The notes under the pieces were generated by a model. It saw only the letters and a list, made by a program, of their open reading frames with translations. It did no database searches and was not told the origin of the DNA. This document shows positions 8,318-18,031 of a DNA stretch of 64,000 nt, one piece after another. The stretch comes from Enterococcus mundtii (GTDB lineage Bacteria; Bacillota; Bacilli; Lactobacillales; Enterococcaceae). The DNA lies in the NCBI RefSeq assembly GCF_002947535.1, contig NZ_PUAP01000017.1, forward strand, positions 1 through 64,000, in the 5' to 3' direction. The translations under genes were made by a program, and so were the position numbers. Position 1 is the stretch's first letter; each line of letters begins with the position of its first letter.

Positions 8318-9583
8318 CTAAATCAAATCCTTGAGCAACATTCTAATGTCTTCATCCATCGTTTGTATCACTGATTCCAATTCTTGGAACTTTTTTAATG
8401 CAAGCTGTTGTTCTGAAGTAAATACATAGTCTGCTTGTTCATATTCTTGGATCAAAGAGGCGACTGATTGTTTTTTGATTTTCTTTGCAAGTTCTTGCCA
8501 TTCAGTTTCTGTCACAGTTTTTGTTGTAGCTTGCTGTTTTTCTTCGCGTTCTTTGCGTAAAATCTTTTTAAAACCATTTCTCATCACACGAGGAATACTA
8601 TCGAAAAAACCGGTCGTAAATCCATATCGTTGATAGTGTTGCCAGACTAAGTGATAAATTTGCGGTTGGATAAAACGCTGTTCTTTTGCTAGTTGGTCGA
8701 CGTCTACAGCTTCTTTCTTCGATCCTTCTCGTAGATTAGCGATAAACTCTTCAAAAAAAGCGACAGATGGTTGGCTTGTCTCTGCCAATGAAACAGACGA
8801 CCAATCTTTTTGGAGAAATAGTTGATAGTTAGTTAAGAACGCTTCAACATCTTTAGTCAACTCTTCTGAAAAATCCTCAAATAATGATTTTTTCTCAAGG
8901 ATTTTTTTCGGCTTTTCTTTTGCCTGATAGCTAACTTGTTGGATGTACTTTTCCATTGCTTGATAGTCTGCCAGATAAATCGGTAACTGGGCATGACGAA
9001 ATTCGGCGATTCGTGTAGTTCGCTTTTTATCTGGTAAAATCGGTTGTTTCAGCCGGCGATTATGATACAACATTAGACAATATTCTTGCCAGAGTCGTTC
9101 AGGAAAGGCAATATTTTGTTGTTTCAGCCAAAGGATCTCATCCAGCGCTAGATCCACTTTAGTCATTCCCTGATTGATCGACGCGGCAACTGTTGGACTA
9201 ACGTGCAAGTGTTCTGCAAAATGATTGATTCCTAGTTTTAATTCCTTACCCGTTTTAGGTGAACGAACGATATATTGGACTTTCAGTTCACGGCCACATT
9301 CACAATAAAGTTTTTGTTGTCTGCGTGATGTGCGATAAAATGGATTGATCTTAAAGTCAGAAAAAATCCAATCCGTTGCTGCTAAATAGTTTTCTTCCAA
9401 AAAACGCGAGTGGATCAAATAACGACGATGTTGATCAATGACGATTCGTTGTTGTTTCGTCAATCGCTCATAGATTTCCCATCGTTGGCTACTTGTATAT
9501 TGTTTGGAGATTTTTATTGGGTAGTGTTGCTTGATTTCTTTTGGGAACCATTCGTCAAAAATTGCTTGCCAACTTTCATTCAT
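8318..9583 (-). CDS. Unrecognised protein with a Cys-x-Cys motif and basic coiled-coil regions
   Basis: This 421-residue soluble protein has no signal or membrane segment. The start at 9583 (MNESWQAIFDEWFP) follows AGGTGAAAGG; an in-frame start 20 codons earlier lacks a site. Residues about 90-150 hold RQQKLYCECGRELKVQYIV, with a lone Cys-x-Cys, then KELKLGINHFAEHLHVSPTVAASINQG, which could be a short helix-turn-helix. The C-terminal half is Lys/Glu/Gln-rich and likely helical (residues about 330-421). The charge and the Cys-x-Cys hint at nucleic-acid binding, but I do not recognise the family. It is monocistronic, between two hairpin terminators. Confidence 0.6.
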   Translation of the reverse strand: MNESWQAIFDEWFPKEIKQHYPIKISKQYTSSQRWEIYERLTKQQRIVIDQHRRYLIHSRFLEENYLAATDWIFSDFKINPFYRTSRRQQKLYCECGRELKVQYIVRSPKTGKELKLGINHFAEHLHVSPTVAASINQGMTKVDLALDEILWLKQQNIAFPERLWQEYCLMLYHNRRLKQPILPDKKRTTRIAEFRHAQLPIYLADYQAMEKYIQQVSYQAKEKPKKILEKKSLFEDFSEELTKDVEAFLTNYQLFLQKDWSSVSLAETSQPSVAFFEEFIANLREGSKKEAVDVDQLAKEQRFIQPQIYHLVWQHYQRYGFTTGFFDSIPRVMRNGFKKILRKEREEKQQATTKTVTETEWQELAKKIKKQSVASLIQEYEQADYVFTSEQQLALKKFQELESVIQTMDEDIRMLLKDLI

Positions 9584-9643
9584 ACCTTTCACCTGCCTTT
9601 CTAAATAAAGAGAGTAAAAATAAATACGTTCAAAGAGCAACAA

Positions 9644-9679
9644 AAAAGCCGAAAATAATGTGAGCTATTTTCGGCTTTT
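9644..9679 (-). terminator. Terminator of the pcp operon
   Basis: A 14-bp perfect stem (9644-9657 / 9666-9679) has an 8-base loop and a U run on the minus strand, about 155 bases past the pcp stop. Confidence 0.8.
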
Positions 9680-9833
9680 CGCTTTTTTCATACGTGAAGC
9701 TGCGGCTGTGACAGCAGTGTCTTGATCTTACTGTTGGAGGTTAGCTTCTGGAACACCATTTATCTGTTTGTATGGGCACAAGATGCCTAACGTCCTAGAC
9801 CTCATCTACCATTTGCTTCGATTCGGCTAACTA

Positions 9834-10478
9834 TCAGTGAGTTGTTCCTGCGTTACCTGAAATATCTTCTTTGTTGTTGACTGCCGCTTCTACCGCATAA
9901 GTCAATGAAGCCGCAATATCATCAAGTGACATTGCCGGTGTCCCTACAGGGCGGTCGATGACTTGATCTGGTGAGAATGGCACATGGATAAAGCCTCCAC
10001 GAATCGTTGGGAACTCTGTTTCGATCAAGTGTAACAATCGATACATGATGTCGTTGCAAACAAACGTACCAGCTGTATAAGAAATATATGCTGGTAAACC
10101 ATGTTCGTGGACATTTTTTGTCATTGCTTTGATTGGTAATGAAGTAAAGTAAGCAGCTGGGCCGTCTGCTTCTAACGGCGTATCAAATGGTTGGTTACCT
10201 TCATTATCTGCAATACGCGCTTCAGCTAGATTGATTGCTACGCGTTCAAAAGAAATTGCTGAACGTCCACCCGCTTGCCCCACACAAATCACGATCTCTG
10301 GCTGATGTTCTTGGATCGCTTTTTTTACGACTTGACCACTTTTACCAAAAACAGTGGGAACTTCTAATTTGATGATTTCTGCACCGGCAATTTCAGACGG
10401 CATTTTTTTGACTGCTTCATAGGCAGGATTTACTTTATCTCCACCAAATGGATCAAAACCAGTTACGAGTACTTTCAT
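9834..10478 (-). CDS. pcp: Pyroglutamyl-peptidase I
   Basis: This 214-residue cysteine peptidase removes N-terminal pyroglutamate from peptides in the cytosol. MKVLVTGFDPFGGDKVNPA is the family N-terminus. The catalytic triad is visible as Glu78 in ISFERV, Cys141 in GTFVCNDIMY and His165 in GGFIHVPFSPDQ. GGAGG precedes the ATG. It follows DUF969 and DUF979 membrane genes on the same strand, an arrangement seen in many Firmicutes. That suggests the permeases handle a pyroglutamyl peptide or 5-oxoproline. Length is normal and nothing is missing. Confidence 0.95.
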   Translation of the reverse strand: MKVLVTGFDPFGGDKVNPAYEAVKKMPSEIAGAEIIKLEVPTVFGKSGQVVKKAIQEHQPEIVICVGQAGGRSAISFERVAINLAEARIADNEGNQPFDTPLEADGPAAYFTSLPIKAMTKNVHEHGLPAYISYTAGTFVCNDIMYRLLHLIETEFPTIRGGFIHVPFSPDQVIDRPVGTPAMSLDDIAASLTYAVEAAVNNKEDISGNAGTTH

Positions 10479-10663
10479 TTTTCATTCCTCCATTATTCTA
10501 TAAAATGATCGTTCATTTCATCATTCAAAGATTTATTTAAACAACAAAAATTGATTGTTCATCACTATTATATTTAACACGTTAAGTCATTCAAAATAGA
10601 GTGACTCAGTGTCTGTCTATTTTAACAAAAAACAGTCAATAATGAAACGCTTAGCTGTTCAGA

Positions 10664-10712
10664 AAAAGAATCAATCTTCCCCATATCTTATGGAAATCGT
10701 TGATTCTTTTTC
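10664..10712 (-). terminator. Hairpin between the DUF979 gene and pcp
   Basis: Arms AAAGAATCAA.. and ..TTGATTCTTT surround a partly paired interior and a U-rich run follows. It lies within 60 bases of the DUF979 stop, so pcp may be partly uncoupled from the permeases or transcribed by readthrough. Confidence 0.6.
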
Positions 10713-10723
10713 GATCAATAAAC

Positions 10724-11677
10724 TTATTTAAATAAAATCATATACACGATTTGGAAAACCAGCATGAATATAGCAACGAATAGTTGATTCTTGATCACGC
10801 CGTATTTATCTTTCATTTCTAACATCGCCACTGGTACCACGTTGAAGTTAGCAGCCATCGGTGTCAACAACGTTCCACAGAAACCGCATGTCAACGCGAC
10901 CATACCGATCAATGCTGGGTTAGCCCCTTGACTAAAGACAAAAGGAGCACCGATTCCGACTGTCATGACGGTGATTGCCGCAAAAGCATTCCCCATGATC
11001 ACTGTAAATAGAACCATTCCTAGCGCATAGATGATGATACCAATATTGACATTTCCTTCTGGAACGATCGTACCGACTGCACTAGAAATCACGGTACCAA
11101 CGCCTGCACTCGTGAAGACCGCACCCAATGAAGCTAAGAGCATCGGTAACATACTTAAAGGACCGACTGTACCTAACATGTCTGAAGCATCATCCAAGAA
11201 AGTCGTTGGTCGATTATCTCTTGAAAAGAACATCAAGATCAACATCGCTACAAATACCCCAACACCTACACCGACTAAAGCACCTAAATCAGTGAATAGT
11301 GCGAATAAAATGGCAAAGATCCCAATACTCAATGCCGGTATAAAGATTTTCATCCCTAACTTATCTGACATCTTTTCCATGTATTCTTTTGATGGCAAAC
11401 GACTTGCACCTTTACTCACTCTTTTGGTGATTGCTGGGATCGTCATCGCGAAAATCAAGATTCCATTGTAAGTTGGAGATATCCAACGTCCAGCAGCAAT
11501 CACGACTCCTAAAACTGTCCAGAAAAAGGCAGAACCAAATCGATGCGGGTTACTTTTATCAAAGGCATTACGAAGACCCGTATAGATCAAGACTAGTCCC
11601 ATCAGGATATATAAGATTTCTAATAATTTTTCACTTAGTAATACTTCAGAATTTGTAAAAAAGGTCAAAAAATCCAT
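10724..11677 (-). CDS. DUF979 family membrane protein (putative permease subunit)
   Basis: This 317-residue protein has about nine membrane segments. It begins MDFLTFFTNSEVLLSEKLLEILY and holds the conserved NAFAAITVMTVGIGAPFVF and GFCGTLLTPMAANFNVVPVAMLEMKDKYGVIKNQ blocks of DUF979. It starts two bases before the end of the spacer after the DUF969 gene with its own AAAGGAG. DUF979 and DUF969 nearly always occur together and often beside pcp, so the two probably form one transporter. Substrate is unproven; 5-oxoproline or pyroglutamyl peptides are the best guess from context. Confidence 0.85.
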   Translation of the reverse strand: MDFLTFFTNSEVLLSEKLLEILYILMGLVLIYTGLRNAFDKSNPHRFGSAFFWTVLGVVIAAGRWISPTYNGILIFAMTIPAITKRVSKGASRLPSKEYMEKMSDKLGMKIFIPALSIGIFAILFALFTDLGALVGVGVGVFVAMLILMFFSRDNRPTTFLDDASDMLGTVGPLSMLPMLLASLGAVFTSAGVGTVISSAVGTIVPEGNVNIGIIIYALGMVLFTVIMGNAFAAITVMTVGIGAPFVFSQGANPALIGMVALTCGFCGTLLTPMAANFNVVPVAMLEMKDKYGVIKNQLFVAIFMLVFQIVYMILFK

Positions 11678-11678
11678 C

Positions 11679-12365
11679 TTATTTCTCCTTTCCTGAATAG
11701 TATTTCTTCGCTAATTTCTTTTCTTTTAAATAGAAATAGACACTCGCCACGACTAGAGCTGTGATTGCGACTGGTATTTGCACTAATGCCAATTGACCAA
11801 GCGTTACCTCGTAGCCCAAGTCTTTTAATGTGGATTGTACTAATAGAGCACCTGCCCCACCGATAAATAGTACTTGACCAAAGAACCAACAAATATTTTC
11901 CATCGCTGAAGACATTCCTTTTAATTCCTCTTCATGTTCCGGATTGACGGTTAATCCTTTTGATTCAACGGTACCTAACGCCATTGGCATGATGATTGGA
12001 CGTACAAAGCCGGCCACCCCACCAAAGCTGACATTGAAAGCTGCAAAGATCATTCGGAAAACACCATAAATATCGATGATCATTCCAGCTGACACTTTCT
12101 TGAAACGTTTGATCAACGTTGCAGCAGACTCCTTCAGACCATTGCGTTCTAACGTACCAGTTGCTAACATAATGATAATAAAAATTGCCATTCCTCGGTT
12201 ATTCACAAAACTTGTACCTAATGTTTCTAGCATACCTTCAAGACCTAATCCACCAGTAAATGCGGTCACGACTAACGCAACCATGACGATCAAGATCGAA
12301 TCTAACTTGAAAGCAAAACCAAGAATAACAATCAGTACGCCTAAAAGGCTAAGATAATTTTCCAT
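11679..12365 (-). CDS. DUF969 family membrane protein (putative permease subunit)
   Basis: This 228-residue protein has five or six membrane segments. It begins MENYLSLLGVLIVILGFAFKLD and contains NNRGMAIFIIIMLATGTLERNGLKE and FNVSFGGVAGFVRPIIMPM, characteristic of DUF969. It is first in the DUF969-DUF979-pcp unit, with TAGGAGG before the ATG. A TATAAT lies upstream at 12401-12406 on the minus strand, but its -35 is poor. The fold is related to CitM/NhaD-like ion-transport proteins. Function is inferred from context. Confidence 0.85.
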   Translation of the reverse strand: MENYLSLLGVLIVILGFAFKLDSILIVMVALVVTAFTGGLGLEGMLETLGTSFVNNRGMAIFIIIMLATGTLERNGLKESAATLIKRFKKVSAGMIIDIYGVFRMIFAAFNVSFGGVAGFVRPIIMPMALGTVESKGLTVNPEHEEELKGMSSAMENICWFFGQVLFIGGAGALLVQSTLKDLGYEVTLGQLALVQIPVAITALVVASVYFYLKEKKLAKKYYSGKEK

Positions 12366-12798
12366 CCGTTTTCCTCCTAAAAATTACATGATATTTTTTC
12401 ATTATAAAATAAAATTGATTGAAAATATAGAGAATTCTTACAAAAAAAATTATATATTTTAAAAATTCTGTCAATTCCATAACAACAAATGACTTGAAGT
12501 CTTATTTATACTGCCAATTTTCTTGAACTACATAACATTTCTTTACATCTAACTAAGGAATCAAAACTGTAATGTTTGAAACAACTCATAAAAATAAATG
12601 AGACGTTTCTGGGACATTAGTCCTCTCTCCCCTAAAACCGAATAAACGACAGGAACAGAAGTAACCTCTTCGAAAAAACAAGGCACCATCCACAAGAATT
12701 TGAAGAACAATTTTTGTGGATGGCGCCTTATTTCTTGAGGCTGAACATTTCTGTTCCGACCTCGTCTCATTTGTTTAAACAAGCTAGTCATTTGTTTC
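12366..12798. other. Gene-free spacer holding repeat copy 2
   Basis: The left part is the AT-rich leader of the DUF969 operon. The right part (12630-12775) is an interspersed palindromic repeat. Frames that cross the repeat have no ribosome site and reflect the palindrome only. Confidence 0.6.
12640..12770. repeat. Interspersed palindromic repeat, copy 2
   Basis: A 21-bp stem (12680-12700 / 12709-12729, two mismatches) is flanked by GAAGTAACCTCTTCGAA on the left and CTGAACATTTCTGTTCCGACC on the right. The whole unit matches the reverse complement of copy 5 near 60 kb almost base for base. Confidence 0.8.
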
Positions 12799-13590
12799 TT
12801 AATGAACAAAAGAAAAAACCAAGTAGATGATCCATAGATGTAGCGGATAAAACAAGTAGAAAAAGTACTTGTCGAATGCGCGTCCTGTCCCACCTAGTCT
12901 TCCGTTATAAAGAATGATAAACGGGATCACTGTGACCATCATAAATTCGTTATCAAACGTTAAAAATTGATACAATGATTGATATTCAGGCATTTGTGTG
13001 TAGGAAAAAATTGCTAGACAAAATAAAAGCAGCGAATAAACAAAAATACCTAGAACCAATTTCCCTCGTTCTTTTTTCTCGCGGAAGAAATACATTAGTA
13101 ACAACATTGGAACTAAATACATGCCACCTTCTGAAAAAGCCACTGTAATCATGATCAATAAAAATGCTACTACTAAGAGCATCACTTTTCTCCAAAGCGT
13201 TTTTCCTTTTATCGTAGAAAGAAGCCACATCAAGCAAAACAGCAAAAATAATGTCAAAAAAATATTATGTGGACCTAAAAATAAAAAATAGTTCGGCTGA
13301 TGATTATATTCACTGATGTAACTTCCTGTTAATAACTGATAGACGATATTTCCGATAGCAACGACGAAAGCCGCCAGTCCTAATCGTTTCGCATACTGAT
13401 ATTTACTATGGGTATATTTGAAACCTTCAACTAATAAAAATACAAATAATGGCGCAACAAAACGTCCCAACCATGAGACCCAACTTGGTAATCCTAATTG
13501 CATCCCAAAATAACTATTGATATGATCAACAACCATAAAAACAATCGCTATCCATTTCAATTGATAGCTCGTCAACCCTTTTACTCTCAT
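12799..13590 (-). CDS. TraX-family membrane protein
   Basis: This 263-residue protein has about eight membrane segments. The N-terminus KGLTSYQLKWIAIVFMVVDHINSYFG is the TraX hallmark (Lys-x-Ile/Ala-x-x-x-Met-x-x-Asp-His), and FYLFYPLHLWIIYLVFS at the C-terminus is the typical end. TraX in F plasmids N-acetylates pilin. Chromosomal Firmicute homologues are acyltransferase-3-like proteins of unknown substrate. GGAGG precedes the ATG. It is monocistronic and next to a repeat, with no conjugation genes nearby. Confidence 0.85.
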   Translation of the reverse strand: MRVKGLTSYQLKWIAIVFMVVDHINSYFGMQLGLPSWVSWLGRFVAPLFVFLLVEGFKYTHSKYQYAKRLGLAAFVVAIGNIVYQLLTGSYISEYNHQPNYFLFLGPHNIFLTLFLLFCLMWLLSTIKGKTLWRKVMLLVVAFLLIMITVAFSEGGMYLVPMLLLMYFFREKKERGKLVLGIFVYSLLLFCLAIFSYTQMPEYQSLYQFLTFDNEFMMVTVIPFIILYNGRLGGTGRAFDKYFFYLFYPLHLWIIYLVFSFVH

Positions 13591-13925
13591 ATATTCCCTC
13601 CATTTTTATGCCTCAAGAATCAAGTATAGCCAATCACCGCCTACCTCGACCATCTTTCTCTCACCATTTTCTCTTACAAAATTGTTTGTTTGAACAATCA
13701 TCCAAATCGTAACTACCTCAATGTGTGAGATGTGACAACATAATCATTCTGATTCACTGAAATTGAGTATACGATCGTGTAAAATCATTTTGAGAAAGTC
13801 ACGTTTTTTTCAATCGAAGGAACAGATAACAGATAGCAAAAAACACCTGAGCAATGACCAGATTTGGTCGATCGCTCAGATGTTTTCGAGTAATATAAAT
13901 AAATGGTATTAAACTTTCGTAGGTT
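13591..13925. other. Gene-free spacer
   Basis: The only clear element is the hairpin at 13840-13886, which ends the amino acid permease transcript. The rest shows no frame with a ribosome site. Confidence 0.5.
13840..13886 (-). terminator. Terminator of the amino acid permease gene
   Basis: AAAACACCTGAGC pairs with GCTCAGATGTTTT around an inner TGACCA/TGGTCG stem. It lies about 40 bases past the stop and a U run follows on the minus strand. Confidence 0.8.
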
Positions 13926-15350
13926 TTATAGATGTAATACTCCAGTGGCAAATAATGCCAATGCCACTACCCCTAAAATCGCTACTAACGAAAGCAATAG
14001 ATAATCTAGTTTTGTCTGTGGAACAGCTTGCTGTTTCTCTTTTCTTGCTTTGAGATAAAATAAGATACCTGGTAAAAATAATACAAGAACGAGCATCACT
14101 TCATTGAAAGCGACAAACAGCATTGCCCAAATTTGAAAAGCACTTGCTAATGAGCCAACCAAAAATTGGACCCACTCTTTTCTTTGATAAGAAAGTTTCA
14201 TTTGATAAAGTCCTAAGAACAACCACGTAAAGAAAATCGCTGCAGTTCCTAAAGTATAAGCAAAGTTATAGGCACTATCTGTAAATAGTAACGAAAGCAA
14301 AAAGACGTTTGTACATACAGTCGTTAATACGATGGCATATGTCGGTGCGCCCTTTTTATTGACTTTCCCCCAACGCGCTGGCAATAAGCCGTCATCAGCC
14401 ATATTACGCATCGTTTCAATCGGTAGAATCGTCCAAGACAACCATACACCCACTAAGGAAATGATTAGTCCACCATTGATCACGATAGCTCCCCATTTAC
14501 CAACCATCATTTCAAACACATAGCCCATTGCTGGTTGTGTTTGGATCGTTTGGAGTTCCTCCATCGTCATCGTACCGTAAGGCAACATCGAAACTAAAAC
14601 ATAGATCACGATCAATCCAAAAATCCCTAAGATCGTAGCTTTTCCGACATCTGATTTTTTCTTTGCTCGTGAACCAACAACAGATGCACCTTCGATCCCA
14701 ACAAATACCCAGAGCATCACCATGATACAACTTAGGATTTGACTTGAGAAAGGAATCGGTTGTCCATTAACATTCAAGATGATGTCACTTGAAAAATTAT
14801 CGATGAATTGTTGTAGTGAAAATGTGCTGATAGCAACAATAATAAATAAAAATAGCGGAACTAATTTACAAATTGTCACGATTGCATTGACATAACTGGC
14901 ATTTTCAACTCCGCGATTGACGAGCCAAGCATACCCCCATAAAAAAATGGTGCTGACAATGATCGAGGCGATATTTTGTCCACCGTCAAAAATCGGAAAG
15001 AAATAGCCCAACGCACTCATCAATAACGTAGCAAACGCCACATTTCCTAACCAACAGGTCAGCCAATAGCCCCACCCACTGATGAATCCCGAAAATCGAC
15101 CAAAGCCCGCTTCGGCATAACTAAAAATACCGCCTTCTAATTCTGGACGTTTCTTATTGATATTATTGATTGACAAAGAGAGCATCATCATGGACGTCCC
15201 AACTAATACCCAGCTGAACAATGCCGGGCCACCAGCCGATCCTGAGATGTCGGTCATAATACCGAAAACGCCACCTCCAATCGCTGACCCAATCACTAAG
15301 GCCGCTAGTGGGATTAATCCAATACCTTTTTTCTGTCGCTCTGTGTCCAT
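13926..15350 (-). CDS. APC-superfamily amino acid permease, ArcD/basic amino acid antiporter-like
   Basis: This 474-residue protein has about twelve membrane segments. Its N-terminus GLIPLAALVIGSAIGGGVFGIM carries the substrate-binding G-S-A-I-G-G-G motif of the APA family. RPELEGGIFSYAEAGFGRFSGFISGWGYWL is typical of arginine/ornithine-type antiporters. The start at 15350 (MDTERQKKG) lies 8 bases after GGAGG. No arc genes are adjacent, so arginine/ornithine exchange is only one option among basic amino acids and polyamines. An extended -10 (TGCTATACT) lies just upstream. It is a single-gene unit. Confidence 0.8.
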   Translation of the reverse strand: MDTERQKKGIGLIPLAALVIGSAIGGGVFGIMTDISGSAGGPALFSWVLVGTSMMMLSLSINNINKKRPELEGGIFSYAEAGFGRFSGFISGWGYWLTCWLGNVAFATLLMSALGYFFPIFDGGQNIASIIVSTIFLWGYAWLVNRGVENASYVNAIVTICKLVPLFLFIIVAISTFSLQQFIDNFSSDIILNVNGQPIPFSSQILSCIMVMLWVFVGIEGASVVGSRAKKKSDVGKATILGIFGLIVIYVLVSMLPYGTMTMEELQTIQTQPAMGYVFEMMVGKWGAIVINGGLIISLVGVWLSWTILPIETMRNMADDGLLPARWGKVNKKGAPTYAIVLTTVCTNVFLLSLLFTDSAYNFAYTLGTAAIFFTWLFLGLYQMKLSYQRKEWVQFLVGSLASAFQIWAMLFVAFNEVMLVLVLFLPGILFYLKARKEKQQAVPQTKLDYLLLSLVAILGVVALALFATGVLHL

Positions 15351-15558
15351 GTACGCATCCTCCAAAATAAACCGCTTTTATGCAAAGTATAGCAAAACTT
15401 CGTTTCATTTATTTTTTTCTAAAAAATTCTAATTGAAATTTAATTGTAACTATTTTTTTCTAATTATACAAGGAAAGCGACCGCTTCTCTTCCTCTTCTT
15501 CTCTACCCAAAAAACAAAAAAATGCTATACTGGATAAGAATGATTGGAGGACGATATC

Positions 15559-16008
15559 ATGAATATCTTATATATCTCAATTTCTGGTAATACCCGAGGA
15601 TTCGTCAAAAAATTAGCAGCATTTGCTGCGGAACAACATGAAAAAGATGCTTCACTTCCCTTAGTCCACCTGAAAGAGATCCATGAAAATAGCGACTTTG
15701 AAAAAGAAACCAAACCTTTCTTTGTATTTGTGCCAACCTATTTAGAAGGAGGCAATGGCATTGACAGTGGTGACCAAGAGATTTTGACAGAAACCATGCG
15801 AGAATACTTGGAGTATCAAGAAAATCAAACGCTTTGTCTTGGTGTTGTCGGTAGCGGAAATAAAAACTTTAACTATCAGTATTGTTTGACAGCGAAACAA
15901 TATGCTGAACAATTCGGCTTCCCTATGGTAGAAGATTATGAATTACGTGGTACGCCAACAGATGTTGAAAGAATCTACCATGCTTTAGTTCAACGATATA
16001 GAGCTTAA
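15559..16008 (+). CDS. nrdI: NrdI flavodoxin-like ribonucleotide reductase protein
   Basis: This 149-residue protein begins MNILYISISGNTRGFVKKL, where S-G-N-T-R-G-F is the FMN-phosphate loop of NrdI. GNGIDSGDQEIL and GVVGSGNKNFNYQYCLTAKQYA are the flavin-binding 50s/80s loops. NrdI reduces and activates the dimanganese cofactor of the class Ib radical subunit NrdF. GGAGG lies nine bases before the ATG at 15559. An extended -10 (TGCTATACT, -10 hexamer 15526-15531) is in front. nrdE, nrdF and nrdH are not in the window, so nrdI is unlinked here. I see no NrdR box in its leader. Confidence 0.92.
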   Translation: MNILYISISGNTRGFVKKLAAFAAEQHEKDASLPLVHLKEIHENSDFEKETKPFFVFVPTYLEGGNGIDSGDQEILTETMREYLEYQENQTLCLGVVGSGNKNFNYQYCLTAKQYAEQFGFPMVEDYELRGTPTDVERIYHALVQRYRA

Positions 16009-16010
16009 TA

Positions 16011-16042
16011 AAAAGCGCAAAATCAAAGGATTTTGCGCTTTT
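16011..16042. terminator. Bidirectional terminator between nrdI and murP
   Basis: A 14-bp perfect stem (16011-16024 / 16029-16042) with a 4-base loop and U/A runs on both sides serves the convergent genes. Confidence 0.9.
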
Positions 16043-16044
16043 TA

Positions 16045-18018
16045 TTATTTCACACTTTCAACATCCATCACTGGTATTTTTGCTGTTACTTCACCTGTAT
16101 GTGTCAATACAAACGAATGGACATGTTCCATATTTGTCAGGAGAACCATCATAGCGGTTTCTTTTCCTGCCTCTTTGATCGCAGCTAGATCCACGTCCGC
16201 TATCATCGTATCTTTTGTGACAGCTTGTCCTTCACTCACTTTTATATCAAATGGCGTTCCACCTAGTTCCACCGTATTGATACCCATGTGGATCAATAGC
16301 TCTAACCCATCAGCTGTTGTCAATCCGATAGCATGTTTCGTTGGAAAAATAGAGCTGATGATCCCTGAAGTTGGCGCATAGATATGACCGTTTGTTGGTT
16401 CAACGAAATATCCTTCTCCCATCATCTTTTGAGCAAATACTGGATCATTCGCTTGTTCGATTGATTGTACTGTGCCATCTGCTACTGCATATAATTGAAC
16501 AGCTTGTGTTTGATTTGTTGAACCGGTACTTGGTGCTGTCTGAATAGGTGCCTCTTCTGCTAATTCTTCTTTCGCTAATTGTTCTTTAGGAATCCCGAAA
16601 AAGAAAGTAGCTAAGAATCCGCCCGCATAAGCAGCTAACAATCCAAGGACGTAGCCAAACCATTTGCCATCTGAAATCAAAGGAATCAACGCTGCGCCAG
16701 AAGGTCCAATAGCAATGGCACCAATATTCCCAATCAAACCGATCACCGCACCACCGATACCGCCTCCAATACAAGCAGTGATGAATGGACGGCCTAAAGG
16801 CAATGTTACACCGTAGATCAATGGTTCACCGATTCCTAAAATCCCTACAGGTAACGCACCTTTGATCATTTCAGTCAATTCTTTGTCTTTCTTACAACGT
16901 ACCCATAAAGCAAGAGCAGCACCAACTTGTCCAGCTCCTGCCATTGCTAAAATAGGCAATAATAATGTACGTCCTGTTTCATCGATCATTTGCACATGGA
17001 TCGGGGTCAATATTTGATGCAGACCAAACATGACCATTGGTAAGAACAATGTACCTAATACAAATCCTGAGAAGGCGCCACCCACACTAAGTACCCAATT
17101 GATCCCACCTACCATACCATCTGAGATAAAACCAGCTAATGGCATGATCAAGAAAATCTCGATCAGCCCGATGACAATCAATGAAAGTGTTGGTGTCACA
17201 ATGATGTCTACTGCATCAGGAACGATTTTGTGTAATTTCTTTTCAACGATCGAAAGCAACCAGACCGCAAAAATCACACCGATGATCCCACCTTGTCCGG
17301 CAGCAAGTGGCGTTCCAGTAAACAGGTTCGTCAAAGGAGCTTCTGGATTCATCCCCGTCAACATGACAACCGCACCGATAACTCCACCAAGTGTTGGCGT
17401 TGCGCCAAATACTTGCGCAGCATTGATCCCAGTATAAATGACAAGATAACTAAACATCCCATTTTTAAGAATGTTCATGATATCAATGTACTGTTGCCAT
17501 GATGCACCATCAATGGTTCCAGCTGTCACAAGGTTTGTCAATACTGCGGCGATCCCTGCAACGATCCCTGTACCAACAAAAGCTGGAATCATTGGGACAA
17601 ATATATTCGAGATATCTTTTAAAATAGATTTGATTTTTGACGGTTTCTGCTTTGATTTTTGTGCGTTTTTCATCTCTTGTGCACGTTCATTGACCTTGTC
17701 TTTCCCTGATAAACCAGTTGTACCATCAGGGGTTCCAGGAATTTTTTCACCTAGTTTGACACCCGCTTGATCAACCATTTCTTGTGCGACTTTATTTACT
17801 TTCCCAGGTCCGATGATGACTTGTAACTGTTCATCCTCTACTACCCCTAATACGCCCGGTATCGCTTTCAATTTCGCTACGTCGACCAACGATTCATCAA
17901 TGACTTTCATCCGAACCCGTGTCATGCAATGGACAACGCTGTCTACGTTGCCCATGCCACCAGCCCCAGCATAAATTTGTTTTGCCAGTTCTGTCAAAGT
18001 CAATTCATTTTTTGCCAT
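16045..18018 (-). CDS. murP: PTS EIIBCA transporter, probably N-acetylmuramic acid specific
   Basis: This 657-residue protein has three fused PTS domains. EIIB is residues 1-90, with Cys31 in [11 protein letters not shown] as phosphorylation site. EIIC is about 130-480 with ten membrane segments and [22 protein letters not shown] of the glucose type is about 505-657, with the active His in [16 protein letters not shown]. It imports and phosphorylates its sugar at the membrane. Sequence alone allows sucrose or trehalose families, but it directly follows murQ and mupG in one operon, so MurNAc (or a MurNAc disaccharide) is the likely substrate. Unlike E. coli MurP, the EIIA domain is fused. AGGGGGAAAAGG precedes the start. 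Confidence 0.88.
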   Translation of the reverse strand: MAKNELTLTELAKQIYAGAGGMGNVDSVVHCMTRVRMKVIDESLVDVAKLKAIPGVLGVVEDEQLQVIIGPGKVNKVAQEMVDQAGVKLGEKIPGTPDGTTGLSGKDKVNERAQEMKNAQKSKQKPSKIKSILKDISNIFVPMIPAFVGTGIVAGIAAVLTNLVTAGTIDGASWQQYIDIMNILKNGMFSYLVIYTGINAAQVFGATPTLGGVIGAVVMLTGMNPEAPLTNLFTGTPLAAGQGGIIGVIFAVWLLSIVEKKLHKIVPDAVDIIVTPTLSLIVIGLIEIFLIMPLAGFISDGMVGGINWVLSVGGAFSGFVLGTLFLPMVMFGLHQILTPIHVQMIDETGRTLLLPILAMAGAGQVGAALALWVRCKKDKELTEMIKGALPVGILGIGEPLIYGVTLPLGRPFITACIGGGIGGAVIGLIGNIGAIAIGPSGAALIPLISDGKWFGYVLGLLAAYAGGFLATFFFGIPKEQLAKEELAEEAPIQTAPSTGSTNQTQAVQLYAVADGTVQSIEQANDPVFAQKMMGEGYFVEPTNGHIYAPTSGIISSIFPTKHAIGLTTADGLELLIHMGINTVELGGTPFDIKVSEGQAVTKDTMIADVDLAAIKEAGKETAMMVLLTNMEHVHSFVLTHTGEVTAKIPVMDVESVK

Positions 18019-18031
18019 TTCCTTTTCCCCC

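Noticed and set aside
12561-12893. Open frame on the minus strand across repeat copy 2
   Set aside because: It has no ribosome site, overlaps the TraX-like gene and consists mainly of the palindrome read through.
15366-15558. NrdR box before nrdI
   Set aside because: No 16-mer close to the consensus was found in the leader despite the gene's function.
16045-18018. Sucrose or trehalose PTS permease
   Set aside because: The domain layout fits, but direct linkage to murQ and mupG makes MurNAc far more likely.
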